64,000 nt of DNA. It comes from Patiria pectinifera (lineage: Eukaryota > Echinodermata > Asteroidea > Valvatida > Asterinidae). The notes beneath the pieces are model-generated. The model saw nothing but the letters and a program-made list of their open reading frames with translations, was not told the DNA's origin and searched no databases. This document shows, in pieces, positions 11,790-23,200 of the stretch; within the stretch, counting starts at the first letter, position 1, and every line of letters begins with the position of its first letter. Location: NCBI GenBank assembly GCA_029964075.1, contig CM057148.1, forward strand, positions 31,365,916 to 31,429,915. The letters are read 5' to 3'. The position numbers were made by a program, and so were the translations under genes.

Positions 11790-12013
11790 GAAGTTGGAAT
11801 TGTATAACGGTTTACCAACATGGAATGGTGATATTTCAGAAAGAGCGAAAACAAGATAGACATTTCTTTGACTGCAGCCACAGAAACTAATTTAAAATAG
11901 TGAAGTTGGAATTGTATAACGGTTTACCAAAATGGAATAGTGATATTTCAGAAAGAGCGAAAACAAGATAGACATTTCTTTGACTGCAGCCACAGAAACT
12001 AATTTGAAATAGT
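11790..12013 (+). repeat. Tandem duplication, two 112-bp units
   Basis: Units 11790-11901 and 11902-12013 are adjacent and nearly identical; only about three differences are visible (ACATGGAATGG versus AAATGGAATAG, and TTTAAAATAG versus TTTGAAATAG). The low divergence indicates a recent event. No coding role apparent. Confidence 0.9.
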
Positions 12014-12535
12014 GCTTTCCTACAATGTAATTAACGCCAGTAAAAAGCAGGCTTGGTTCATTTGTTTGTTTTCACTTTTTTTTCCTGGTCACATTCCCTT
12101 CAATGCATGTATACTTTCGTCATTTGTTCATTCATTTGCGTTAAAATAAAGGGTGATGACCAAATGCAGAGTTTCCCGTTTGTGCATATGTTGACTTTCA
12201 ATTTATCATTTATTTCTGGTAATGAAACCAAGGTTCCTCAAAAGTGCTTTGGGAACTGTAGCTCGAAATGCTGATGAAACTAGCTGTAGAGAGAGAGAAG
12301 AAATTACAGGTAGGAAACCCATCCACACATTACCCAGGCCTGCAGGAATTCTGGCCCACTGCGCTAAATCTCTTTGAAAATTTTGCGTATAGGGGGTTTT
12401 CGAAACCTTTGCTTTGGCTTCGGCTTCGGCTTCGCCTGCTACTTCTGAACCACTGAGAGGCAAACTAAAAGAAAATATTCCAACTTTTTGTCTTCATATC
12501 AACCTATTGAATGTTCCTGAAGCATAAAAGGCACC

Positions 12536-12713
12536 CAGTGGCGTAGCCACGGGCGGGCGTGGGGGGCGACACCCCCCCCCCCCCCATGAAACCTTGTCGC
12601 CCCCACTGAGATTTTGAGTTTCTAAAAAAATTATCATTGATCTACATGACGCCTCCATGAAATGTTCCAGCCCCCCCGCGGCCCCCACTGAAAAATTCCT
12701 GGCCACGCCACTG
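12536..12713. mobile_element. hAT-type MITE, 178 bp
   Basis: The ends are inverted: CAGTGGCGTAGCCACG on the left and GGCCACGCCACTG on the right. The flanks AAGGCACC and CAGGCACC match at 7 of 8 positions, as expected of an aged 8-bp hAT duplication. The interior is rich in G and C runs and has no ORF. Confidence 0.7.
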
Positions 12714-13299
12714 CAGGCACCAAAAAGTAGCTGGAGTCGCCGAAGTCGGGGGCTATTAAGCCGAAGACGGAGCCAAAGCCAGTCGTTTCGAAAACGCTCT
12801 ATGACAGTCAGTTTCATAATTATAAAGCTCCCGACTGTGACAACAATTTTGTGTGTGCGTGTAACAAACGTTTCACTGGTTTGAGACATACTGACATCTT
12901 CACATTATTTTGTATATACTTAATCTTGGATAAATAAAGCCGAAAGGCAGTCGATTTTTTGAATACGGTTGGTTCTACTAGCGGCGGAAACGGAAACTTG
13001 TTCAAATGGGGGAATGCCCTCCTCTTGGCAAGGTCACGAATCATCGAATGATGGGTAAACATAAAACAATCAGTTGTGCCGCCTACCGTCTCTGGAGATA
13101 ATGAAGTTTAGCGCCTCCCCTCCGCCGATTTCTTTTCCGTAGACGTATGCTCCAAAGTCACGAATAATTCAATAGTTTCGATCGGGCCCAGTATATTTAT
13201 TCATGATATTTATTCACAGAACAATGATATCAAGAGCATTGTTGCACTGTGCAGTTATACCTTTAAAACACTTTAAAGTACGGACGTCGTCGAGTTACC

Positions 13300-13480
13300 A
13301 CAGTAGCCTAGTGGATAGCGAGATGAGCTATGGATACAAAGATCCCTGGTTCGAATCCAAGTCGTCGCTGCTCATTTTCATCGACTATTTTGCCTCTCTA
13401 AATTTATCGTTGAGATAATTTTATTTTAAGGGGAAAAAAAAGAGAACGAGAGCCCAAGTGTCTTGCAACGATTCAAAGGA
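13300..13480 (+). mobile_element. tRNA-derived SINE (family S, copy 2)
   Basis: The head carries an A box (TAGCCTAGTGG, 13304-13314) and a perfect B box (GGTTCGAATCC, 13348-13358) at the spacing of a tRNA gene. The sequence does not fold into a convincing tRNA acceptor stem. The body after the B box is shared with 6800-6905. It is therefore read as a SINE rather than a tRNA gene. Confidence 0.65.
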
Positions 13481-14042
13481 ACACTGAATTATGCACCTAC
13501 CTACGGTAAAAAAAAAAAAACTGCGGCCGGCAATCCCTGTCAAAACCGTTCCACCGCCACTGGTTGGTTAACGTGTGAGCAGGAGCTTTACCCCAGCAAG
13601 TTAAGATTTATCATAAATGATCCCGCCGCATCGACTTCGATCACTCTCAATTCGGCGTCGTCTAATAACGCCCCCTTTACACAGACTGGCAGCGACCTCT
13701 GTACCACCTATGAACAACCAAAAAAATGGCCAGGACGCTCAATGGTCGCCTAAACCCAGAAAATCCTGTTTCTATGTAACTGCTCCAGCGATCCTTGTGC
13801 CTCCCTTGAACCACCAAAACTGCAATTTTCGGGCATTTTCATGTCGAGCTACGAGCGACCTGTGCGTCCACTGAGCCACTTGCCTGCCTCCCCTGTGCTT
13901 CCCCTGTGCAACCTAAGGCAACCAACGCCGAATGGCGGCACAGCAGTGGCCAAAGTCATCGTTCAATCGGTCTGCCAAAGGAGTCACAAGGGAGGCAGAA
14001 GCATCGCCCAGATGGACGGAAAATGTGCAACCGAACTGATCT

Positions 14043-14296
14043 CAAGGGCGGATCCAGAACACAATTTTGGGTCCCCCAAAAAAGTGGGTCAACAAATTTT
14101 TTTTTTTGATTCTAGATGCTCAGTGGTGCGATCTGAGGCAATTTCTGACCACTTTAACCAATGTTTTTTGAGGAAAAGATGGTGGTGTACTCATTGCCTG
14201 CCTTTATTTCGACGTCACATTAAAAAAAAAAATTGGTTTCGTTTTAAGGGAAGTCATGGCCCCCTTTTGGCCCCCCCCCCCCTGGATCCGCCCTTG
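14043..14296. mobile_element. hAT-type MITE (family H, copy 1)
   Basis: This 254-bp element begins CAAGGGCGGATCC and ends GGATCCGCCCTTG, with a perfect 8-bp target duplication ACTGATCT on both sides (14035-14042 and 14297-14304). Its interior is closely similar to the copy at 25540-25815. No ORF. The 8-bp duplication and short CA...TG ends fit hAT. Confidence 0.9.
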
Positions 14297-14639
14297 ACTG
14301 ATCTATAATTAAGTGGCGACCATCGGCCAACCATTGTGCATCCATTCTGCAACCACGGCAATGCTTGTGCCTCCCTTCTGGCTCATTTGAGCCAACTTTG
14401 AGCAACCAACCTCCTCGGCGACCTTTGTGCGACTGTTTTGAACGTGTTCAAAAATTTACGGCGACCATGGCGTCCATGGCGATGTCTGAACATCCTGTGT
14501 ACCACCTTTGAACGACCTAGGCAACCATTCGGCCCCATTTGAGCCTCCAACGACGACCTGGTCAGTTTTATGGTTGCACAAGGAGGCCAAAATGTCACAA
14601 CCCTGTGTTAAGGGGTTTAACAGACGAAGCAATTTGCTT

Positions 14640-14829
14640 TTTGCACGCTCCGCCATAAGCATGCAGAGCCTCAATCTGGCAACTTTACACAATGAATATA
14701 GCCGGTTCAGTGATTCTCGTGTGTACAGGGGAATCACTGAACCCCGACACGAGAATCACTGAACCGGCTATATTCATTGTGTAAAGTTGCCAGATCGAGG
14801 CTCTGCATGCTTATGGCGGAGCGTGCAAA
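14640..14829. repeat. Near-perfect 83-bp inverted repeat (hairpin)
   Basis: Arms 14640-14722 and 14747-14829 are inverted complements with one visible mismatch (CTCAATC versus CTCGATC), separated by 24 bp. The loop itself contains a third partial copy (GAATCACTGAACC). Flanks show no target duplication. RNA from either strand would fold into a long hairpin. Confidence 0.9.
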
Positions 14830-16265
14830 GGGTGCATTCCGATGTTCGGAGTCGACCCATTGAACGGTGTTCAACCTAGACTGGTTCCCGGTCACTCCAT
14901 TGTCCTTTGGACTTAAAAGGTAGGGACTTAGACAGATTTAAACGCCATATGAAATAAAAATTAACTTTGTAAATATGTCACTTTCGACTTGGCTTCCACC
15001 ATTGTCGAAATAGTCATGAGAGACGGTGGCGGAAGGCGTGTGCTGTTGGCAAAATCTTCTGAAGGAATGCAGGACCACCCCTAATGTCATTGCACAACTT
15101 GATCGTTTGGCTCAACACATAGAGCGTTCCAAAGGTACATCTGATCACGCGCCTTCCATTACCGTCTCCAGCGCTGTATCGACAAGTCGAAAGTGGACGC
15201 TAATGCGAAATTTGTAGATTCTGAAAGTTAATATTTTTTGTTTGGCGTTTAAATCTCAACCTCTTGCACAAAGCTGATGAAACTCGCTCCATAAAATTTG
15301 TCATGCCTTGTTTACATGATCTGAAATTTGGGTCAATTCCATTGGTAAACAACAGAGTTATTTAAGATCAAAATAGGACATTGTGGTTTTTTGAGATTTC
15401 GAAAATTGTCTATACTCTACAGTCGTATGAACTCTTGCATCGATTTTTTTTAAAACAAAACAATTTGAAGAGTCTCCAATTAGTACAAAGTCGCCAACAA
15501 CTGAACGTATATTTTTGCCCAGTTCCGGATCGCGAGTGTAGTCAGGGACCGTCAGGGGCGGATCTAGGAACTTTCGCAGCGTGGGGTTTTAACGGCAAAC
15601 AATTCTGAAATGTAGACACGTTTTTTCCCTCCTGAAACTTGTCCTCCATAAGTTCACAAAGCAGGGGAGGGGGCGGGGCTTGTACCATAATTTCAATGGG
15701 GGTGCTGTTCAAATCCAACGATTATTAACACTAAATCACAGAATAAGTACATACCTCCTAATCAAAAATTGGGTGTCGGAGCAGGCCTGTGGGGGTTCGC
15801 TATTTATTTTTTTGAGGAATTTCTATGGACAAAAAATTGGAAGGAACTGTTTTTTTGACCTACCACCTTTGGATCAGCACCACACGTACGTCGATTCTGT
15901 GTGAGGTGTTGATCTGTGTGATGGGTCAAAGGTTTTCTCAGCCATGCATAATTTGACTTAAGTTACCTTTTACAGTGGTTCACATAAAAGAAAGTCGGAT
16001 CCATAAGATTATGACAGGTTCAATCAAATGACAATACCTTGAAGTGATATTCTACATGTACCACTGACTGCAAATCAAAACAACGCATAACATACAGGAA
16101 ACGTGCAATTTATCTGGAAGTTTGTAATACGAAATCAGATGAATGCTTGCACAATATCTTCAACTTTCAAGAAGGAATTTCGGTATCACGCCATGCACGG
16201 TACCCGGTAGCCTACCGACGTCGTCACGTGTATTTAGCTTCCAGGATCACGTGATTGTCTTTAGG
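14830..16265. other. Intergenic, no gene recognised
   Basis: No convincing exon on either strand. The text at about 15553 (CAGGGGCGGATCTAGG) resembles a hAT left terminus, but no paired right end was found. Confidence 0.35.
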
Positions 16266-16745
16266 GGTGCAGACCAGTAAATCGGTCCGAAATTGCCTGC
16301 GCCGGCCAAATCACGATTTGCATGCCCTCAAAATCTTCGGTATTTGAGCATGCTGTGGGCCATGAACTTGAGGGTTTGTAAAAAATATGGGTGGAAACCG
16401 TGCACAGGACTTGGAGCTTGCAGTTCTGTGTAATTTTGATGTAATTTGGACCCTAAAAGCGCTCTACTTTGCAATGGAGTGTAGGCATCGTTTTTCAAAA
16501 TGGCGATGGGCTTCAGGACTATTTTCAGGGGTGATCATCTTCAGATGGAAATTTCTCCTAAAAGTCATCAGTTGACCCCCCGAAAATTGAAAAGAAAATG
16601 AAAGATGATGAAATAAGCTTTAGTTTGATGTGTGTCTCGAACACCTTGGAGAGTTGTGAGTATTTTTCCCGAATTTTTGAAGTGGGAGCATTTACCATTG
16701 GGGTCAATGGAAGTTTATTTACTGGTCTGCTACCTGTTAGAGCAC
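16266..16745. repeat. Interspersed repeat, ~480 bp (family R, copy 1)
   Basis: A diverged copy of this sequence lies at 36319-36790. Shared landmarks are ATTGCCTGCGCCGG, TCACGATTTGCATGCCC, GGGCCATGAACTT, TTTGCAATGGAG and CAAACACCTTGGAGA-like text. The ends of this copy read GCAGACCAGTAAAT and ATTTACTGGTCTGC, a 14-bp terminal inverted repeat, so it is probably a MITE. It ends about 460 bp before ADA exon 1 and so lies in the ADA promoter region. Confidence 0.65.
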
Positions 16746-17204
16746 GCACTTGTATGTGGCGTTCACATCTCTGTCAATAGACTATATCATTGTGCGGCCA
16801 TTTGCATTTTTTCCATTCAAATCAACATTACCAAAGCGAGGCTGGATGGAAAAATAGTCTGATTCCAATACTATCATTCAGTACTTTTTTCTTCTTCTTT
16901 TTTGGATACATTGGTAACATGACGGAAATGGTGGCAGCACGATAAAGGTCTATAGGTCCTTTATAGAATTTAACTTGATCATTCAAACCTGAAAATTACG
17001 ACACAAATATCTTCTGATTTTGTGGCATGATTTTGACAATCAAGTGCGCCTTTAAACGGCCGATTAAGTATGTGACATTGTATGTCAAAGGTGGGCCTCT
17101 GGGGACAATTGTAAGCGCGCTGTCGGCAGGAAAGCTGTATGTAATAACTGCCGCACATTCATGTGAATAAAAGCCTCCGTGTGCAGGTTTGTACAGAGTG
17201 CATA

Positions 17205-20200
17205 ATGGCGGATGAATCGAAATCTCAACAACTAGCTCCAAAGGTTCGTATATAAGATACACGATATGGCGGTTATATTGTTCAAAGCAGTATGCCTTGT
17301 GTTCTGAACTGTTAATTGTTTCAGTATCAGCAGCTACACCATTGGACTTGGGACAAGGCAAGTGTTTGTATCGTGGCGAACGAAGCACGGGTTCGAGTAA
17401 TAACAAGCCAATTGTTCAGTTGATGATCATCCATGAGAACATTAGGATACGATGCGCTTTTCTGTACAGTGTGTGCGTGCTGATTGTCTAATGGCCAAAT
17501 ACATTGTACACATAGAATAGGAGAACGACTCGCATTACTTTGGTGCGTTGTCGGTGGCTTTGCCAGGGGCACCGTAAGTCTTCGACCATGGCGCTATAAA
17601 AGGACAGACGGGTTTTGACATGAGGGAATTATTTTGCTCAGTGCACAATGAAGTATTGTGCCAACATTAGCTTGGCTAATACCTGCGAAATACCGGTATG
17701 AAATCAATACATGTACCCGAGTATCCGATGCCGCTGCACGATACAAGAGCTACAGTTTGCAAAGTGTTTAGAACACAACAACGACACAATTATAGAAACA
17801 GTTCATGTTACGTCATTGATTACACCTTGTTGTAATTCTGTATTGATTCTAAACGTAAAAAAGGTCAAAGAAGTACGTTTTGAGTAGGGTTCAAGTTCAT
17901 TCTACAAAATAGGCGCGTGCCCGGCCGCCATGCCTCCCCTCCCGTTACGCGTCGCTGATGACACGGCCGCTGGGTTAACCTTTCTCTCACAAATTTCATT
18001 AATGGAATGGAGTTGACTGAATATAATGTAAAATTTGAGGTAAGGCCAAAAAAATTCTCCGGTTTTTGGTGTGGAACTTGCCCAAAAGTGGTGCGGCGAC
18101 GCGTTTTTTTTTTCCTCTTAATATTTTCATCAAATGTCGGCTGATGTTGCAGATGAAGCTTCAATCCCTTTAAAGCTCTCAAAAATATCATTCAGAGTGG
18201 AGCTCGTGGTGACCTCAGTAATTAAAGCCATAAGGCTTGAGAATTCTGCACCCACTTACGATCTTGACCGACACGAACATTCTTCGGGAAATTTGGATAG
18301 TCTAGACCAAAAATCAGAGAAAGTATTCACGTTAGACCATACAGCGACATTGAAATCGTGCATGAGCTGCCAGGCTGGTGGTCATTAGTCTGCTCCCTTA
18401 CATAATTGCGCTAATAAAAAGTGTTTACAGATTCTTTATTATTGTTATTATTTACGTAAATTGTGCCCGACTAAAATCAGTGCAAAATATATTGAAGCCT
18501 AGAGAGGCCATATAAAGCTTATACTCGAAAGTAACGCCATCAAAAAACACGTTAAAATTGTGCAGCAGCAGGATTCCAGTCAAAAGAGTGAGTTTGGCGG
18601 TTTTGAGACATCATCTTATATTGAAAAAGAACTTTTTCGTTTTGCCGACGCGCACGGGGAGCCTAATGAGAAGAATAAATGAACCAAACGTTTGTATGGA
18701 CTACGTTAAGGACCCGGAGAACATTGCAGAAATTGATAATTTCAAATTATCCGAACCTTGCACATCAGACCAGAGACGGGCTGGAAGCCGTCGGAGACCG
18801 TCCAGGCTGTTCTTACCAAAACAAAGTTCAAAAGATCGAACCACAGTACCGAAATCAGCAAACCCTTATATTTATTTTTAGAAACAATTAATATCTGTTT
18901 ATAGATAAGTCCTGGCGAGATATAACAAAGTTTAAGTGGACTTGAAAAATATTGCCTTCACTTAGGCTACGCGCAATGAAGTCTGGCTGTCCGTCGTTAT
19001 TTTGTTAGTGGGTTTATGCTATCTTGAAAGCAGTTATTCATTGACTAGTTGGAATTTGGAATTGTTTAATTTGAAGAAATCGTGTGTCAAGATATAGCAA
19101 GTCATGGGTTTTCTCGCAACTTGTTCAATTTGCATAATAAAGCTTTTGCACACGGGGTTCAGTTTAGGCCAAAAAAAAGTCTCCGGTTTCTGGTATGCGC
19201 GCGCGTCGCCGTAGCCATGCGCGTCGGCAAAATGAAAAAGGTTTTTTTTCAATACAAGATGATGTTTCAAAACCGCCAAACTCACTGGTTTGACTGGAAT
19301 TCTGCTGCTGCACAATTTTAACGTGTTTTTAGATGGGGTTATGATCGAAGATAAGATTTATGTGGCCTCTCTGGACTCCCATATATTTGCACTAAGTTTA
19401 GTCGGGCACCATTTGCAGTCATCAGCCGACATTTGAAGCCAAAAAAAAAAAACCAGGTAAAAAAAAAAAAAAAGCCGCGTCGCCGCACCACTTTTGGGGC
19501 AAGCTCCATACCAGAAACCGGAGACTTTTTTTTTTTGGCCTTAGCGAAAGTTGAATATATTTCATTCATGCGTAAGAAGCAGGCAGCAACCATATACTTG
19601 TGCATATAATTTCGTGAGTTTTGAATTTGGTTTTGAAACCTTAGAAATTTCCTTGAATGAAACTGATTTTCCTGTCGCCAATACGAATGACGTCTAGCGA
19701 AAAGAAAAGATCAAAATCAATAGAAGCTTCGTTGACAATGAATAGGTCTACTTCTATTGTGCAAATTCGCCTAGTCGGTGCGAAATTCAAAAGTAACCAC
19801 CCTGGATGAAATTTTCTTGCACGAAAAAATGTTAACCCACACATTGAAACGAAATCGAATACTCTAAACTGCGATTCAGAAACCGCATGAAATAATGGAA
19901 TGAACATTATTTTTGATTGAATGAACAAGTTACAAAATTGGTCGGGAAAAAAGTGTTTTGAAAAAAAAACAGTTTTTCCCCCTACCAATTTCGTATTCAA
20001 CGAGACTATTTGATGAAATGCATGTAATTTTACAGATTTGATGCATATAGCAAAATTGTCCCGTTGAATTACCCACATTCATATATAAGCACGTAGTTTC
20101 AAAGAATGGAGCCGTTTTTACTCTGTACATTGTAGTATGCATGGAAACAATACACCAAATGTCCTTCCTTTCCTGTTCCAGGTGGAGCTCCATCTCCATC

Positions 20201-23200
20201 TGGATGGCGCCGTCCGACCATCTACTATCTGGGAACTTGCAAAGTGAGTTCCATCACATTCGCTTTCCTGAATATGGTGTTCGGTATTATCTTGAGGGAA
20301 TGAATGTGTGCTTGGCCGGTTTTAAACACTATTCCGGTCGGCGTCTGGATGCTGATAATTACCCGAGCGGTCAAAAAATCAGAACCTTTCGGCCCAAAAC
20401 TCAAAACGAGTCAAAAATTTAAAATGTCCTATGATTTTGTTTACCTCATGTTTTTCGAAACACCCCTATAGATATATTATGGCATTTCCCTCGCGCCAGT
20501 AGTCGTTAACAACTCCTTCTATGGAGATTGGCAGGCCCGTCGCGCCTAGTGCGCCTGTGGCGGAGAACGCAGCTGTGCCGGTGTATTGTATACTGACTCT
20601 CTGGTAGTATTGCGCATGTTTACGTGAAAATTGTTATTTGTGAACGTTTAACCAATAAAATGGAAAAAGGCACCGGATTTCACTGGAGTCCAAAATTCAT
20701 GTGACACTGGAAAGTTGTTTAAGACCAGCCAGCCGGGCCACAGAATTCCACGCTTACGATCACCGTTTTGTGCTAGCAGCGCTAGCAGAAAATTGTTGTG
20801 CTAACCCTGTATAGAGCACAGAATCCTTAGTAACGGGATGCACGAATGCGCAAAAGCCAAAATACTCGCTAACACGTGAAATACACCTACCGTAAGCACC
20901 GAATTCTCTGCTATAGTAAGCAGGGATTTTTCGCTGGCTTTAAGAGCCAAGAAATTGGGCCCCGGTCTTTATTGACTGTTTAAAACCGGCCACGTGATGG
21001 GCTCTCGACAAATAGGAATGGGTAAACTTTCTTGGATATTTATGAATTTGTATTGATATGTATTATACTTAGTGTAATGACGAAACTTTAAGTAGAAGAG
21101 TGTATAGAATGACATTCCATCCAAGGTGCTATTATTTTCTATTAGTTTGGTTGCAAAGTGTCCTGTATTACTTTAGCAATTGTTGTCCTTGTTGTACAGG
21201 AAGCGAGGAATCGACGTGCCGGGCTCAACAGCTGAAGAGATGACAAGTATCATACGCCACATTGAATTGGGAAGCCTACCTAAGTTTCTGGAGAAGTTCA
21301 AGATTTTTTTGCCACCTCTAATGTGAGTCTTAAAGTTTTAGCCAATGCAACACTGGGTCCAGTGAAAGCTGGTTAAAGTTTATGAAGTGCCTGTAATGTG
21401 TAATGTGTGTTATTATTTTTAGAGGAGACAAGGAAGCTCTTCGTCGTATTTCCTACGAACTTTGCGAAGACAAGGCAAGGGAAGGGGTTGTGTACTTTGA
21501 GACGCGATTCAGCCCCCAGTTATTGGTCTACTCAGGGCCAGACAGTGGCCATGTTGAGGAGAAGGCGCTATCAACACGCGAGGTAATGCAGAGCATTGTG
21601 GAGGGATTAGACAAAGGACAGAAGGACTTCAATGTCAAGGCCAGACTCATCATATGCACTGCAAGAGAAACGCCCGGTAAGCTATCTCTCTTTTCTAACT
21701 TTCCTATTTCTTTTTTCAAATCGTCGTGTATAATCTCCTCCCAAGAGAAAGAAAAACACAGGGTGAGTCAAAAAAGTGATTGAATTATAATAAAATAGTT
21801 AAACACAATAAGTGGCTCGCGTATTTTCACGTATTTTGCATGTACTCTATTCCCAAGTAATGTCTATTTTAACAAAAAGATCACAAAATTCAGCTGTCCA
21901 TATATCACTGATCATTTACCGTTCTACGAACTGATGAATACCCATTAAATACAATGAAACATGGACGTTTTTCAACCTCCATAGATGAACAAGAAATTGC
22001 AAAGGAAAACATTAAAAAAAAATCTCCATTAATATTTCGGGGAAAAGGGTTGACTTTACTCATATTCAAAACACAAAGGCTATTTTTTCCTGTCAGATGT
22101 ATCGGACAGGAAAAAAATAACCTTGAACTAAGTCCTGATTAAATGATGAAAATCTCATTCGTATTTACATGCTTGTAATCTGCTTGTAACTTTGCTCAAT
22201 AGCTTCCTATGACATTCCGTGGACATCTATAATGGTTCTTTTAGTAAAACGTGCACAACTTCTGATAGCAGGGATCAATTTCAGTAATTTTTTTTGGGGG
22301 GGGATGCGTGGAAGAACATGCTCTTTTAAGAAATACTTCATTTGTATCAAATTTAAATGTTTTCAGGAAAAAGTTGATTACTCCAGGTCGCTTTCTTTTT
22401 GGCTCGCATTATATGGTAACAAAATGCTTCCCAAATCGAATGAATTTAAATGCTTTATTTTGTTCCGTCTTTCCCTAGTTTACATTCTCTCTACATATTT
22501 CCTAGCCACATCCAATTCCCCCTTTATTACCCATTGACCCTTTTTCCACCCAATGCGATGGCACACACATGACTCCTCTTAGGTGAAGTAGTGGTTGGGG
22601 TGGGGTGGGAGTTAGCGTGGGGTAGGGGGACTCATTCAGCCTCGACGAATTCAAACAGCCGTGACGAATTTTAGAACCGAGGGGTGCTGGATTTCATAAA
22701 ACACTACGGAGCGCTTTTTGATATTGATTTAGAGTTGCAGACCCCTTTCCTATACAGTTTCGTACAATTTGCCCTCAATTGGAGGTTATTATTTATTATT
22801 ATTTTCTTTAATTTTAGGCCAGCTATTATTGCAATGATAAGCTTCACCTTCTGTTCTCCTAGGCGGGAATAGCATGGAGTTGTTGATTGATGGCGCTATT
22901 TCTATTGCCTTGCAGGATGGGCGGCAGAATGTCTGCAGCTATGCCGGGAATACAGTCCATCCGTAGTTGGCATTGATATAGCTGACTGTGGACGTGCAGA
23001 CGAAACGGAAGGCCACGTTTTTCATCCAGAAATCGTTAGAGTTTTCCAGGTATTTGAACCAAAATGGATTTATAAATAACCATGCACATGTACTTACATC
23101 ACGTGTTATTTTTGCCCTTCGAGGTACTGCTGGAGATATTTTGTGGTCTAACGGAGGCTAAGGTACATAATGTTAAGACTCGCTGGCATGTACTATAAGG

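Noticed and set aside
13300..13360. tRNA gene
   Set aside because: A and B boxes are good, but no acceptor stem forms, and the downstream body is shared with a second locus, so it is a SINE.
19641..20199. Minus-strand open frames as coding
   Set aside because: They lie in ADA intron 1, opposite to the gene, and have no motifs.
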